A DNA stretch of 64,000 nt from Ochotona curzoniae (GCF_017591425.1 NW_024465369.1:30217501-30281500); one strand, 5' to 3'. Positions 12,206-25,367 are shown, counted from the first letter of the stretch. Notes: generated by a model not told the origin, from the sequence alone. Made by a program: numbers and translations.

Positions 12206-13779
12206 TAAGTAAAAATGTTCTTTACTCATCCGACTATGCCGTAGAATGTAAACACTTATTCCTGCCATCTAGAACTAAGTATGCATTAATCAAGCATGCC
12301 CCAACTTTCCCAACTGTCACTCTCCCCAGCTTCTGGGAACCACTGCTCTGCTTTCAACTGCTATGAGATCAACTTTTCAAAGACCACAGCAGAGTGGGGA
12401 TCATGCAGTGTTTGTCTATCTGCGCCTGGCTTATCTCACTTAACACACAAAAGTCCACAGAAAATGCACATATTGAAAAAAATTATTCTTAGACTTCCAT
12501 TTTTACACCTTTTAAAATTTCATAAACTTTGTTGAAGATCTTGAAATGATGTTGCTTTCAATGAGTCACAAATGAAAAGTATTCAAAAACCCAGTAAGTT
12601 CATCAACGTGAAAATAATTCAATTACGATACACGCAAAAAGCAAAATACTTGACAGCCATTTTGTGTCCATGTGGGAAAACGACCTAATGTTGCCAGATA
12701 AAAGGAACCTCTGAAATTCCACAGGCTAATTAAGCCAGCAGAGCACACCAGATCACAGGCATCCCAGAGTGTGGACTGAGCCCGCTGCTGAGGCTCCCAT
12801 CTTAACCCTGCCCCCGCCCCCTCACTGCTCAGCTGCCTAAGGCAAGTCCCTCCATTTTGCTGAGCCTCCACCAGGGGTGATGCGGACACCTGCCTTCAGG
12901 GTAGTAATGAATACATGACAGAGGTACACACAGTAACAAAACAGCATGCCTGCCCACCAAAACCCAAGTGCATTTTTCACCTAAGTCAATCATCCTTCCA
13001 TCAGGTTGCTTTTAAAAAGACATGCATGCACACAAAGGTCACATATGTATAATTCCATTTTTAATACCCAGAACCACTGAATCATTCAAACAGGAAAGCT
13101 GGTTGGTAGATCACAGTGGCTGGGAGAGGAGAAAACAGAGAAGGCATGCTGTAAGGGCAAGTGGCAAAGGCAGATGGAAACATCTGGAACTATACAAGTG
13201 TAGTTGTTTCCACAATGTAGTATATCAAATGCCACTGGTTTGCTCCTTTTAACAGGGATGACTTTAACATACAAGAACACATATAAATCAAAGGATATCC
13301 ACAAACATTCAAATCTCTTACGACGGGGACAGAATGAGTAAGGAGAGAGAGGATAAATGAAAAACCAAAAAACCAAAACAAAAAATGTGAATGGGTTTAA
13401 GTCTGAGGCGACCTCTGCTAAGGTATGCCATGAATGGGACTAACCACATTTAAATTTCTACCCTACCAGCTTTCAAAACCACACCACTTTGTGGCCTTTT
13501 TTCTTTCTTTGTCATTTTGCCACCTGCAACTTCTACCTACTGGTACAGACGCCGGGAGCTGTGCTCACGCCAGCATACTCCGCCCTGCCTCAGTCACTGC
13601 TGCAGCTCCAAGGGGGCAACAGGGGTCACACGCCTCCACCTTGCTTTACTCAGCACATTCAACTTAACCATGGGTATAATGTGCCAATGAATAAAGGCTT
13701 CATAATAAAGGGTCGGAAAGAGTATACAACTACCTGTACCAGAATAAAACCTTCATCTGAAATATGTTCATAGTTTAGT
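12206..13779. other. intronic DNA, no recognised feature
   Basis: About 1.6 kb free of recognisable CSINE. A chance 96-codon minus frame at 13086-13376 has no domain. Confidence 0.5.
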
Positions 13780-14085
13780 TATTTTTACTAAATGCAGTTA
13801 CAAACCGAGGAGAAGACGGGGAGGGTAGAGAGAGCAAGCTTCCCCCATCCCCTCATTCACTCCCAAAGTTGCTGCATGGCTAGCACTCAGCCAAATGAGG
13901 AGTTTCATTTCTGTCTCCAGAGTGGGTGGCAAGGGCTGGACCATCTTTTCACTGCTTTTCCCAGGCCGTTACCAGGAAGCCAGATCAAGAAGTGGAGCAA
14001 CTTGGTCAGGAATGAGTGCCCAGTTGGGTGGGATGCTTTGCACGTGGTGGTGTGATGTGCTATGCCACAGCACCAGCCAGCCACT
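13780..14085 (-). mobile_element. CSINE, old
   Basis: Reverse landmarks: 'gaccatcttttcactgcttt', 'cccaggccgttaccaggaag' and 'gatgtgctatgccacagcac'. Confidence 0.78.
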
Positions 14086-14551
14086 GCCACCATGACACCA
14101 TGGTGTCAGCCACCATGACTTGTGAAATCTCAAACTACATCAGTATATCAGAATACCTAAACAATTATGCATGTTTACACTGAAGGACATCTCCTCCCTG
14201 AGACCCTCATGTGATTCTTGCACCCACCATGTTTGGAGATCCTCAGGATATGTCTGCCAGTGACCAGAGAAATGAGAGTAGACTTTCCTGTTGTGGCTGA
14301 CAATCTTTTCTCTTGCTTCTCAACTATCCATGTGTACTGTGGCAAGTTCATAACTTGTAGATATCAATATTAATATATGTAGCTAGTGGCTGAAGAAATT
14401 ACGAGTGTCATTCTTTTACATTTCTCTTTCCACTCTGGACACGTCTTAATGTGGTAGAACAGTTATAGCAGCATGCCTGTGTTGCCTCTTCAGGAACAGG
14501 CCTGCTCTGCTGGTATTTACTTGACAGTATTTCATGATATTCCTTTTATCG

Positions 14552-14592
14552 GCAATTTTTATTTGTTTGGAAAGCAGAGTAACAGAGAGGGA

Positions 14593-14646
<54 letters not shown>

Positions 14647-14876
14647 TCAATCTTCTAGGATCTGGTTCACTCCACAAATGGCCACAACAGCTATGGCTGG
14701 GCCAGGCCAAAGCCAGATGGCAGGTTCCCAAACACTTAGGCCATCTTCCTCTGCCTTTCCCAGGCCATTAACTGGGAGCTGGATCAGAGTGGAGCAGCTG
14801 GGACTCCAACTTGCACTCATATGGGATATTGCCATTCTGGGAGGAAGTTTTAAATGCTATGCCACAAGGGCTGGCC
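14552..14876 (-). mobile_element. CSINE with (CA)n tail
   Basis: The reverse tail carries a (CA)n tract at 14594-14641 where the CT tail normally lies. The body 'gccatcttcctctgcctttc' and head 'atgctatgccacaagggctg' are clear. Confidence 0.9.
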
Positions 14877-16454
14877 TCTATGCAGTTATTTTTAATGCTT
14901 TTTTCACAGCTAAATCCCTCCCACAAACCATTGCCACTGTAACAGCTAGGCATCCAATCATATCCTCCTGCCCAATTTTTACATCCTCCACACTGAGGTT
15001 GCTCAGGGTGGATGGAGGAGTATCAGCTGGATAACAGTACACAGTCCCTCCCAGAGCCTCATGACCACCTGATCTGGCTCCTTGCTATTAAGTGTAAAAG
15101 TCTGGAATTAGTTCAGAGGTACACAGACATCAGTCATGAGTACAGAAAGCCTGCCTGGGATCTTGTGGGGCCTCCAACTGCCATGCTAAAAAAAAAAAAA
15201 AAAAGAAAAGAAAAAGAAAATCCTCACTTCTTTGCTAACGTGTCACCTGCTCAAATACAGTGTATCACACAGAGTTCTCCAGGATCTTGTTTTAGTCAAA
15301 ATAAGCCAAGCGACTGTCCATTGTAATAATTAGTCACCAGTGTCGGGAGCCTCAAGAGTGACATGGCAGACAAACTTGACATTTGCGAGGAAACGGCAGC
15401 TGGAAAGAATCAGACAGGAGTGAAGCATGCCAGGGCAGAGGGAGGGAGGGACCCCCAGGGAAACATGCCCGTTTGGGCTCAGTAAAGCTTTGCCTTGTCG
15501 AAACCTAAATTAAGCCTTTTATCAGGGCTGGGGGAAAGGTCATGATCACGGAGCTCTCTGATGGAGGACAGAGCAGCCTGTCAAAGACATTTCCCCCTGC
15601 TCTGGCTAGGGACCAGAGCAGGCTCTGCTCCGTGCCAAGAGCGATCTGGCATCTCTAAGGACTGGGCAGTTATGTAATACAATGATTTCTTTGCATAGTG
15701 CCCCTCCCACAGGGCATTCCAACAGCTCCACAAAGGGAATCATTCATATCAAGGATAAAAGGAAAGTGGGAAGAAACTTTGTAACAGGGAGGCAAGACAG
15801 GAAGGAGGAGGGCAGTTCAGATAGGGCATGGTGACAATTGGGCAGGGGTAAGGTCAACTGGGAATGCAAGCAGAGGGTGACTGGGGCAAGGCCACCTGGG
15901 TCTCAGAGAACCTGCACCCCGACTCTACCAAAAAATGCAGAACGATCTGTCTGCTGCCTCGGGGATGGCTTGGGTGTTTGTTTTTGTTCTTTTGCTGGAG
16001 GCAGCTGTTTATTCCGCCAGCTAAATCACATACAAAACAATCTCCTAATTGATGACCAAACTACTTAATGAAGTTTGATGGAAACAGAAGTTGTGCTTGG
16101 CTGTTGGAAGGTGCTCCCTGGAATTCTTTCAAGCAATTCCTGGGTCTGTGCAGGTTCCAGAAGTGAGCATTGTAATGAATCACAAGCACGGGCTTCTAAC
16201 AGAGGAGGGCTGTCAGGAATGGCCTTGTACAGCAGACACTGCCCCCGTGCTCTGATCCTGCAAGGCTAATGCTTCTGCCATAGCTCACAGATCAGAGAGG
16301 AGGATCACTGGAGGAGGTTGTGGGCACACCCCCGGCTCAGTGACTACCCTTCACTGAACAGGGAAGTTTACCCAACAAATACTCTTCCTGGTGCCCAAGG
16401 TTGGGGAGGGATGGCTTGAGTGAGGTCAGCTCCAGGCCTAGCTGTTCTATTTTG
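14877..16454. other. repeat-poor intronic block
   Basis: About 1.6 kb without SINE or L1. From 15340 to 16430 composition is balanced, and the block contains a perfect inverted repeat (15596-15622), 'ttatgtaat' (15670) and 'aaaggtcatgatc' (15535-15547). These resemble C/EBP and nuclear-receptor sites but are too short to prove binding. Confidence 0.4.
15596..15622. repeat. perfect inverted repeat, 10-base arms
   Basis: cctgctctgg (15596-15605) and ccagagcagg (15613-15622) are perfect reverse complements separated by 7 bases. They lie in a repeat-poor part of the intron. Confidence 0.85.
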
Positions 16455-16772
16455 TTTTTAGATATCTATTTATTTAACTTGAAAGGGGGGGTGCAGAGAG
16501 ACAGAGACAGAGACAGAGAGAGTTAGTTTGATCTTCAATGTACTAGTTCACTCCCTAAATGACCACAATACGCAGGGCTGAGCAAGGCTGAAAACACCAT
16601 CCATGTCTCCCACTTGGTCAAAAGGGACCCAAAGCATTTGCGCCATCCTCCACTGCTTTCCCAGAGCTAGGCTGGATCAGTTGCAGAGCAGCCTAGACTG
16701 GAACCGGAGCTCTGAAATGGGCTGCTGGTGAAAATAGCGGTTTCATCAGCTGCACCACGATGACACTGGCCC
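16455..16772 (-). mobile_element. CSINE
   Basis: It runs from 'tatctatttatttaacttga' through 'cgccatcctccactgctttc' to 'gatgacactggccc'. Confidence 0.87.
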
Positions 16773-17203
16773 ACAGGTCTAGGTTCCCAGTAATACCATG
16801 TGCACTGTGACCAGTCATGAAGACCCACAGGCCTTCTTAAAGGTTTGTGGGGGAACAGAATAGAAAGATAAGTATATCATATACAAAATACCTTTGAAAT
16901 CCCTGGATACTTTCTTCACCATATGTGACATCTGTGAACATCCAGAAGGCTCCTCCCATTTCCAAGAGGCTCCACCATCTGAATACTTCCCACATTTGAA
17001 TATACTCCCCATACTGAAATTGGTGTTGTATATGTACAGCTCTAGCAGGGTCCTCAAAAGCACTGTGTTCTTTGGAGTCACTGAAGGACATTCCACACCT
17101 CAGAGACCTACCAGACTCACTCTCCTACCCCAGGGGATTCAGCTTGAGCATTGAGCATTGCTTATTTAGAAGAGAGGAGATGTCCAAAGTCTCACAGATG
17201 AGC

Positions 17204-17247
17204 AGCCACCTCTGACTCCTACAACAGCCACCTCTGACTCCTACAAC
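17204..17247 (+). repeat. 22-base perfect tandem duplication
   Basis: agccacctctgactcctaca plus 'ac' occurs at 17204-17225 and again at 17226-17247 without change. Confidence 0.9.
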
Positions 17248-17849
17248 AGCAACAGTAATCTTTGGAGATGCTGTTACCTTACTGCGCAGATGGAAAAAGC
17301 TGCTAAGCAAAAGTCTCAATTCTCAACTGCTACCTGAAGCACTTCAAGCCCAAACATGGCCCCTTCTGTCCAATATGTGGTGAAGAAAATTTCAGCTATC
17401 AGGGACATGTTAAAACACCTTCCAGACAGTCTCCAACTTACATCATTGGTTTCATTTAGGATATATCAGCTTTGCAAAAGCAATACACAGTCAGAAGAAA
17501 ATTCCATTTGAACTTTGATCTTTTCCTGGGCTAGTGATTTGCTGCAGCTCCCAGTCAGTTCTGCAACAACTCAGGGGAAACGCAGATACTCTATGGTATA
17601 CAGTGCTGCTCAGCTGGGGTGCCTAGTGTACACTGCTAACAAGGCCAGGCTGCTAAGCAAAGATGTGCAGAGCGTTAGCTGCATTAAATGCATTTGGGAC
17701 TAAAGACATTTTCAGTTCATGGTGGTTTATTGGAAGAAACCCCATCACAAGTCAAGGAGTCTCTTCACATGTTTAATTTAATGGTCAACAGCATTTGATG
17801 GAATTAAAACGGCTGTTTACCTCAGTGCCAAAAAATCTGAAAGCCATGC

Positions 17850-17970
17850 ATATGAAGTGTGTTCAGAAAGCTCACAGAAAGTGTTTCATGGAAGAATACA
17901 TAGGGATGTCAAACATTTTCTGCACCAAATAAACAAAGCTTTTACTACTACTTTCCATGAACTTCTAGAG
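17850..17970 (+). repeat. recurrent non-CSINE element, copy 2
   Basis: The longest of three related copies. It has 'gttcagaaagctcacagaaa' at the left, 'ttctgcaccaaataaaca' in the middle and 'ctttccatgaacttctagag' at the right. The two ends are imperfect inverted versions of one another, which would suit a small DNA transposon. Confidence 0.5.
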
Positions 17971-18224
17971 AACATAATATCAGAATCACATATTATGGGG
18001 CTTCCCCCAATGCAGGCCAGGACAATGTCTTGCTTCATCCCTCACCTCGGGGGGGAACACTTGACCCAAAGTATCTTTTGTCAGAAAGGGACGTTTTTAG
18101 GTGTCTTGCTTACCTACGTCCATCAGACAAAGGCCTATTAGTTGAGGATCAAACTTTACCAAAGCCCCTCCTGTACTCTCTCCAACAAGTATAAAACATA
18201 CACATGTTCCTTTTTCTTTTCAAA

Positions 18225-18516
18225 AGCTATATATATATGCATATTTTTATTGGAAAGCAGATTTACAGAGAGAAGGAGAGAGAAAGATTTTCCATCCACT
18301 GGTTCATTCCCAAAATGGCTGCAACAGCTGGAGCTGATTCAAAGCCAGAAGCCAGGAGTTTCTTCTAGGTCTTCCACATGCATGCAGAATCCCCAGGACT
18401 TGGGCCATTCTCTGCTGCTTTCTCATGTCACATGCAGGGATATGGATGGGAAGTAGGGACATGAACCAGCACCCATGAGGGATGTCAGCACTGCAGGTGG
18501 AGGATAAACCGATGAA
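18225..18516 (-). mobile_element. CSINE
   Basis: 'ttattggaaagcagatttac', 'gaagccaggagtttcttcta' and 'ggtggaggataaaccgatga' show a near-complete reverse copy. Confidence 0.87.
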
Positions 18517-20504
18517 CATTCCTTTCTTAAACACAAAAATCATTATTGTCTGCTCATCTAGGATTAGAAAGTCAAGAAGCCACTTACAAGCACCAACCTT
18601 GCAAAGGAGGACTGTGCTCACAATTACACAAATGTCTCCCAGGCCCACACTCTAGGAGGCAGGTGACTTCAAGCTTTTCTCACTTTCAGCTCTAGTTCTT
18701 TTTCCAAGGAAAGAAAAGGAAAACAGTCTTCTTGCTTTCCTCCTGTGATTGAAATACTGAAGACAATCAGTATTTCTCTTTGTCAATAACTTGCAGCATG
18801 AGAAAACCAAAGGACTGAAGTTAAGCACCAGGAAAGGAGGACACTCATATCTTTCCTTGAATAATGTCCGTATCATGCCACTGTTTTGAGGTGCATTTCA
18901 CAGTAAATAAGCAAACACTGTTTAGCATGACAAGGTTTAAAGCCAGCGTGTGGACCAAAATCAGTGATATGTGCATTATGTGTGTATAATGTAATAGAAT
19001 CAAGAAAAGGAGGCTAAAGGAACCTGCTACAATCAAGGTAAGTGAAGGCTGGGAAGCATCTGTGAAGTTGTGAACATGGTCTGAATTAGCACCAGCAATA
19101 GGTGCCAAACACACTTGAGAATCTCTCTGCTGAGATACTGAATATGCTGTCGATCCCCAGCAAAGGCTTCTCAAAGTGATTTACAATGATGTTAAAGGGC
19201 AGACTTAAGGATGCGGGGAAAAGAGAAACTCGGGTCTCACCCTAACAATTTTTACAACTCTTATTTTTTTTTTCAATCTGGGGGCTTTGATTCCTCAGCA
19301 GCTTGATGTAAGCATTAAATCAGAGGTGTTTATAAAGCATTTGGAAGAGTAGTCACTTGTACAGCACTGATGAAGTAGAAGAGATGATCAACTACATGGA
19401 TGCATATACAGGATAACGTGTGCAGAAAAGGCATTTCAACTGCATGGAGAAAAACACTGTGCGCAATGAAATTCAGTATCGCTAGTCTCCAGAACTTCCT
19501 GGTGCCAGACAGCTCTTAAGTGCCTGTGTAGTTTCAAACAAAATAAACTTCTCACTGAAATTGTCAAATATCACTGCCCACCTGCCCAACCCAGGAGATG
19601 AAGATTAGACACACTGCCTGACTACCAGTTAAATAGTGCCCCTAAGTAAACAAACAGAGGCTGCCAGCAGGTGCCTTTTCTTAAGTGAGCCGCCTGACTG
19701 GTGAAAGGTAGCCATCTTTGGCTCAGAAAGCTGACCTAGAAGGTAGAGTCATATAGGATGATAATTCCCATTGCTTCCTGGGTCTTTTTTCACTTGTTAT
19801 CAGAAACATTTATTTACTCAGTTAAATCAGGAAGAACCACTGTGGAATTCAGCAAGGCAGGGAAGGGAGCCTGTGAGCAGGACTATGGAAAGTAATCTAC
19901 CACAAGCAGGATATACCGCTGTCAAAAGGCATAACCCGATCAAATTCACACCCTGTAGTCATCTGCTGAGTCCTCCAAACAATGGTAAACTTAGTCACTG
20001 GGAACAACAAAGGTGTCATTGTTTCCTTATTTTCCTTCCTTGTTGAATATTTAAACACTGTCCACAGTTTGCAGACAAGTGCAGAGCTTAATATTAGGAC
20101 ATGTATTATCAAAAGAAAAAAACACAAACACCTGCATATCTATCATGTTAGTGTTACCAATTAACCCATGTTGGCATAGGCAGCACTGAACTTGCAAAAC
20201 AGTCTCTATGAGCTGAACTGTCCAGGCCCATCACAGAAACAGCTGTTTCCCACTAGCAATCTGTCTTGGAAAAACCATTTAGTGGGGTGTCTGGGATCTG
20301 GTATATCGGATGTGGAATCCCTTCATTTGGGAATAGAGAGTGTTTATTAGATGAAGGCAGAAAAGACTTTGGAGATGCAGAAATAAGCTCTGAAGGTTAC
20401 ACCCCTGCCCAAGACAATGACCTCACTGGTATCCTCAGCTCTCTTGTCCAGGTCTCCACAGAAGATTCCTCTAAGGGTCTCAAGGTCAGACCCCCAAAGC
20501 AGCT
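18517..20504. other. intronic DNA, no recognised feature
   Basis: Nearly 2 kb with no named repeat. A 109-codon minus frame at 18845-19174 looks hydrophobic by chance and has no support as a gene. Confidence 0.45.
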
Positions 20505-20810
20505 TCTCTTGTTTCCACTTTATTTGAAAGAGGGATGGAGATACAAAGAAGAGACAATGACTTTCATCTGCTGGTTCACTCGTCAAAAACCCAACACAAG
20601 CTAGGGCTGAGTCAGACCACCATCAGGAACTCAGAACACAACGGGGGATTCCCATATGGGTGACAGGAACTCAAATAACTGAGCCATCATCTGCTGCCTC
20701 CCAGGGTGTGCATTAGCAGGAAGCTTGACTGGAAGCAAAGTAGCCAGGACTTAAACTGGGTGCCCTGATACAGGCTGCATAAGGACTTTGTCAAACACCT
20801 GCCTCTGCAG
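20505..20810 (-). mobile_element. CSINE, older type
   Basis: 'tttatttgaaagagggatgg', 'aggaactcaaataactgagc' and 'gtcaaacacctgcctctg' show the reverse older C-repeat. The (TTTTG)n tract follows its head side. Confidence 0.82.
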
Positions 20811-20817
20811 GTCTTTG

Positions 20818-20878
20818 TGTTTTGTTTTGTTTTGTTTTGTTTTGTTTTGTTTTGTTTTGTTTTGTTTTGTTTTGTTTT
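20818..20878 (+). repeat. (TTTTG)n microsatellite
   Basis: About 12 nearly perfect TTTTG units follow a minus-strand CSINE fragment. Confidence 0.97.
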
Positions 20879-22027
20879 CACCAAGCTGTGGCTGGCACTG
20901 CCTGGCACAACAGGAGCTCAACAGACACCGAACAAGTAGTTGGAGCATAGAAAACCTATCCTTGAGCCACGTAAAAGCAGAGTAGTACAAACTTTGGGAA
21001 ACACAGCTCCACTGTCTTTGACATGACAGGAAAAATTTTCCTAATACACACAGTACAGGCAGTTATAGGTGTGTTTAGAGATGGGTGCAGATCCATCTTA
21101 CTTTCTTAAGTTTAGAAGTTAACTGTTGTTTTCAGTGAACGCTTTCACCCTCTTTCAAGGTTGGTGAGTTTTTCCACTTGGTGTGGAGATGCCTCTCTTC
21201 TGTAACAAGATGTGTGCCCACCACCAGGATCCTCTGTCTTCTTGACAGCTCTCAGCACCTCAGCATGAACATTAGTAGCCTATTCGAGCCCCTTGGGTTT
21301 CCCAACAATGCAGGCGGAATGATGGGTGATGAGGACTGAGGTTTTCTGCAACTTACTCAGCAGCTGCTTTGTGAGGGACTTGAATGATAGAAGAATGAAT
21401 GGGAGGAAGGACAGCAGAAATCATTATTAAAAACAATCACCCATCTTCTCCTATCTTCTTCAGGGCCCTTTCTACCAAGGGAATAGTACTGTGAGCACAC
21501 AACAATCTGGAATGCAGGCATTTTTGTCCATAAGTTTTCTACTTGTGAAATGCTTCAATAAGTCACTAAAGTATTACAATCCTTCCTAAGCCACTGGAGA
21601 GAATGGGTTAAGCAAAATATGAGGCACATGAACAAAAGGTTATGACTGTAAGGCTTGGAGGAAGAATCCTTACCTACTCAATTATCACATAGCAGGTTCT
21701 TAATTAGCATTTATGGAATGACAGTGAGTTCTTCGGTCAGTGTCCCTCAATGTTTTCAGCAATCTCCATCAGTTCTACCTAAGAAAGTGTGTACCAGCAT
21801 GAAAAATATAAATAGTCATGGACCACATGAAGATGCTTTGGTAGTGGTGGACTGCATACACAGCATGGGTTCCCCATGAGACACTTGCCAAGTGCTTCCC
21901 AGTTTATCTAAGTATGACCTATGATGCACCACAAAAATGCAATGACATTGCCCAAAACTATCTCTCATGTTAAAGTAATGACATGACTATAAAAATAAAG
22001 AGATCCTTCACGAAGTGAGGACTTACT
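20879..22027. other. intronic DNA, no recognised feature
   Basis: Unique-looking sequence between the (TTTTG)n tract and a MIR. Confidence 0.5.
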
Positions 22028-22110
22028 ATACCAGAGATGATGGCACCTGTCTCACTGGGCTGTTCTCACAGTTAAATGAACTACGAAAAATTCTTAGTCC
22101 AGGAGGTGAC
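22028..22110 (+). mobile_element. MIR fragment
   Basis: 'cacctgtctcactgggctgt' followed by 'tcacagttaaatgaactacg' and 'ttcttagtccagg' matches the MIR segment 'acctacctcatagggttgtt...gattaaatgag...gcttagaacagtgcc'. Confidence 0.55.
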
Positions 22111-22206
22111 ACATTAACTCTGCAGTGCTACTTGCTATTATCACCATCAACATCATTGTTGAGTATACACTACGATCTTCGTGATCTTTATACCTTACCT
22201 AATTAA

Positions 22207-22385
22207 TTTAGTCAAGAGGCAGAGAACGACAGACAGATGGAAACCTTCCATGTGCCAGCTCACTCCCCAGATACCTGCAATGGCCAGAATAGAGCCAGGC
22301 AAAAGTCAGGATCTAGGAATTCAGTCCAAGTCTCCCAAATGGGTGGCAGGAACTCAATCATCTGTGCCACCACAACTTCCCCTAC
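22207..22385 (-). mobile_element. CSINE fragment, older type
   Basis: 'gtcaagaggcagagaacgac' to 'gccaccacaacttcccctac'; the head part is missing. Confidence 0.72.
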
Positions 22386-22479
22386 CCTAGATCTCTGTTA
22401 AGCAGAAAACCAGAGTCAGGAGCTACAGAGCCTGGTATCTATTTCTAACATGAAACTCACATACTTCGCTGGGCTTCTT

Positions 22480-22620
22480 AATCAGTATGACAAACATCCA
22501 ACATAATTCATGACATTTGATCCTATAAACAACTCTGGAAGGCAGAGAAGATGGTGCAGATGTTGATGATGAAATTTCAAGAAACACAAAGATCAAATAA
22601 CTGGTTCACAGTCAACAAAT
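22480..22620 (-). mobile_element. MIR
   Basis: The order 'cctataaacaactctggaag', 'gatgatgaaatttcaagaaa' and 'caaataactggttcacagtc' follows the reverse complement of the ancient MIR SINE core. It is heavily diverged. Confidence 0.6.
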
Positions 22621-22651
22621 GATAAGGACCTTACTACTAAGAACACACTCA

Positions 22652-23335
22652 GAAAAGGACCATCTTTTCAATAAATGGTACCAGGAAAACTGGATAGACA
22701 CACATGAAACTAGACCCATCTTTCACCATGCACACAAAAAAATGTTCAGCTCAAGATGGAGTTCAAGATCTAAATGTAGGACTTGAAACTGAACGTAAGT
22801 TCTAGTAATAGAAGGCAACACAGTAATGACATCTCAGGACATTGAAATACACAATGACTGTTTGGATAAGACTCCAAGAGTGTAAGAAATAAAGAAAAAA
22901 CAGACAAATGGGATCTCATCAAACTACAAAGCTTCTGCATTCAGGGAACACAACCAACAGAGTACAGACCATCTACAGAGAAGAAATACTACATCCATAT
23001 ACATAGATATGCATTTAGAATTAAAGACCAAAATAAATAAGGTTCTCAAATAATTCAGCAGCAATAAAACAAGCAGTCTAGTTAAACAGTATGAGGTAAA
23101 TTTAAACAGACACCTCTCAAAAGAAAATACATAAATAGGACATGTACATGGGAAAAATGTTCATCACTAATCATTATAGAAATGCAAATAGAAAACCAAA
23201 AGATATCACTTCACTCCAGTTAAACTGACTTATCAAAAAAACAAAAACATAGCAGTATGGGAAAAGGTGTGGCAAAAAAAGGAACAGCTACATGCTTTTG
23301 TTGAGTTAGTACAACCATCCAGCAAAACAGAAAAA
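22652..23335 (+). mobile_element. L1 fragment, C-terminal part of ORF2
   Basis: The order of landmarks follows mammalian L1 ORF2: 'caataaatggtaccaggaaa', 'actggatagacacacatg', 'gacaaatgggatctcatcaa', 'aaagcttctgcattcag', 'tcatcactaatcattataga' and 'ttagtacaaccatccagc'. Many small indels and stops destroy the reverse-transcriptase C-terminal frame, so it is a long-dead copy. A MIR precedes it and a CSINE abuts its 3' end. Confidence 0.88.
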
Positions 23336-23337
23336 TA

Positions 23338-23550
23338 GGCATGGGCTTCTGGTCAGCAGTTGACATCCACATTCAGCATCAGAGGGTCTGGGCTCCACAC
23401 TTGGTCTGTTTCCAACTCCAGCTTCCTGATATGGTAGCTCCTGGAAGACAGTGCCAGTGGCAGCAAAGGCAAGTACTTTACAGCCAGATACAGGTGGGTT
23501 CAGACTTAGCTGATGTGATGCCCAAGGCAGTGTGTGACTACCCAAGCCTC
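23338..23550 (+). mobile_element. CSINE, old, 5' part
   Basis: 'ggcatgggcttctggtcagc' and 'agagggtctgggctccacac' give the head. It lies at the end of the L1 ORF2 fragment. Confidence 0.6.
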
Positions 23551-23675
23551 TGCCTCCAAACATGAGAGACAAGGAACAACATAGAGGTCACACATGAAGT
23601 ACCCGTCCAGCTTTCACACATGGTGGGTTTCCTCTTAGTGTGTGGCTGCACTAGCTTTCAAAGTCCACAAAAGGG

Positions 23676-23968
23676 GTGGGCACTGACAAAGCAGGTAAGA
23701 TAGTGCTTGTGAAGCCTCCATGCCTAGTTCGAGCCCTAGCTATTCTCTCTTCTGATCTGGTTTCCTGCTAATTCACACGCTGGGAGATGGCAGGTAATGG
23801 CTGAGGTATGTGAGTCCCTCCCACCTACATAGTACACCCAGACTCAGTTCATCACTTTTGAATTTAGCCGAGTGAGGCCCATTTATACTGGACATTTCAG
23901 AAGTAATCCAGCAAATGGGAGATAGCTCTTTGTATCTTTGTCTCACTACCTTTCAAATAAACACAAGC
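23676..23968 (+). mobile_element. CSINE
   Basis: 'gggtgggcactgacaaagca', 'gcctagttcgagccctagct' and 'cctttcaaataaacacaa' mark head, B-box and tail. Confidence 0.83.
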
Positions 23969-25106
23969 AATAATGAAAGTATTCATGGCATAGAGAAAAA
24001 AATCCTACCCATATTTTTCATTTTGAATATTTTTTTCTTATTACTGTATCTACAAATAAAATTCACCTCAAAGGTGAATTATATTGCACCTAATTTTTAT
24101 ATATAGCTTTACACAATTGTATCTCTTGCTTCTACACAAATTAAGACATAGAACATGATATACGATCATAAGTTCTCTACATATATTTGTACCAGCATAT
24201 TGACATACACATTGGCACTTTCAAGAGGAGAACTAACAATATAATGGAATTACAATTGAGAAAAGAGTAGAAAATGCTGACAGAAGAACTGTCTTGTTGT
24301 GCCGCAAAATGATGAAGAGCCACCAATGATGAACCCAGCAGGTTGGTAAGACTCAGCAATATAAACACAGGACCACAAGGAAAATGGCTAAATTATATGT
24401 ATATACCTCACCATTCAATTAGCAGTCAAATCAGGAGTAAAACAACTGTAGGAAAGTTCATTTTATTGCTTCACAAAAAATGAAAATCAAACAAAAGCAA
24501 GCACACATTTATAAACACACTCCAATCCAGGCATAGGTGATTTTTCAACTCCCTACCACAGCAATCAAATACAGATTAGCATACCTATCCATAAAGCCCC
24601 GGCTCTCCAAATGGGAACCTTAAATTCCACATGTCCCTACAAAGAGATTTAAAGGATTTTTTCTCCCAAAAATTATAAAGAACATGCACAGTCTTTAATC
24701 ACACAGTAATTTCTAACTCTGCTTATGAGCTAGAAAAGCATTTTTAAGATCAATGCTTGAAATTCAACACCACCTGAACAAACTTTCCAAATGAAATCAA
24801 ACTAGTTGGTTATGCCCTCCAAATATGCTGCTGTTCATCTTTCTTTAAACATTCCAAAAATGCCTTCCAAAGAAGAATCAAGGCCACCTTTCAGAAGATG
24901 GGAGCTCAGATGCTGCCTCTCTACTCGGATTGTATTTCAAGCAACCTGAAACCAAACCAAGCCATTTTAGGACTATGGTTCTCATTTTCAAAACGAGAGC
25001 TGCCTTTGGAGATTGTGAGGGACACAGGCACCCAGTTAAGCCAACTTAGCTTCAAATTCAACCTCCTGGTTAGCCCTCTGGAACAGAGCAGAACGATTTG
25101 CTTTGT
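23969..25106. other. A/T-rich intronic DNA
   Basis: No gene or nameable repeat. Confidence 0.5.
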
Positions 25107-25345
25107 TTGCCAGTCAGAGACAGAGATCTCTCATCCAGTAGTTCATTCAATCTGCAATGCCCACCACAGCCAGGACAGGGCCAAGCTGAGGCCAGCAGCC
25201 AAGAACTTAATCCAGGTATCCCAAACAGGTTGCAGGATTTCAATTACTTCAGCCATCACCACTTCCCAAGAGTGCACGTCAGAAGGAAGGCGGAATTGGA
25301 AGTAGAGTCAGGACTCCAACACACGCAACCCAAGCTCTTGGTCAA
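25107..25345 (-). mobile_element. CSINE, older type
   Basis: 'agagacagagatctctcatc', 'aattacttcagccatcacca' and 'actccaacacacgcaaccca' follow the reverse body. Confidence 0.78.
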
Positions 25346-25367
25346 AACTCCACCTTCTGCTTCTTCA

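Noticed and set aside
14534..15034. 166-codon plus-strand frame
   Set aside because: It is built from the (CA)n tract (Thr-His repeats) and a reverse SINE.
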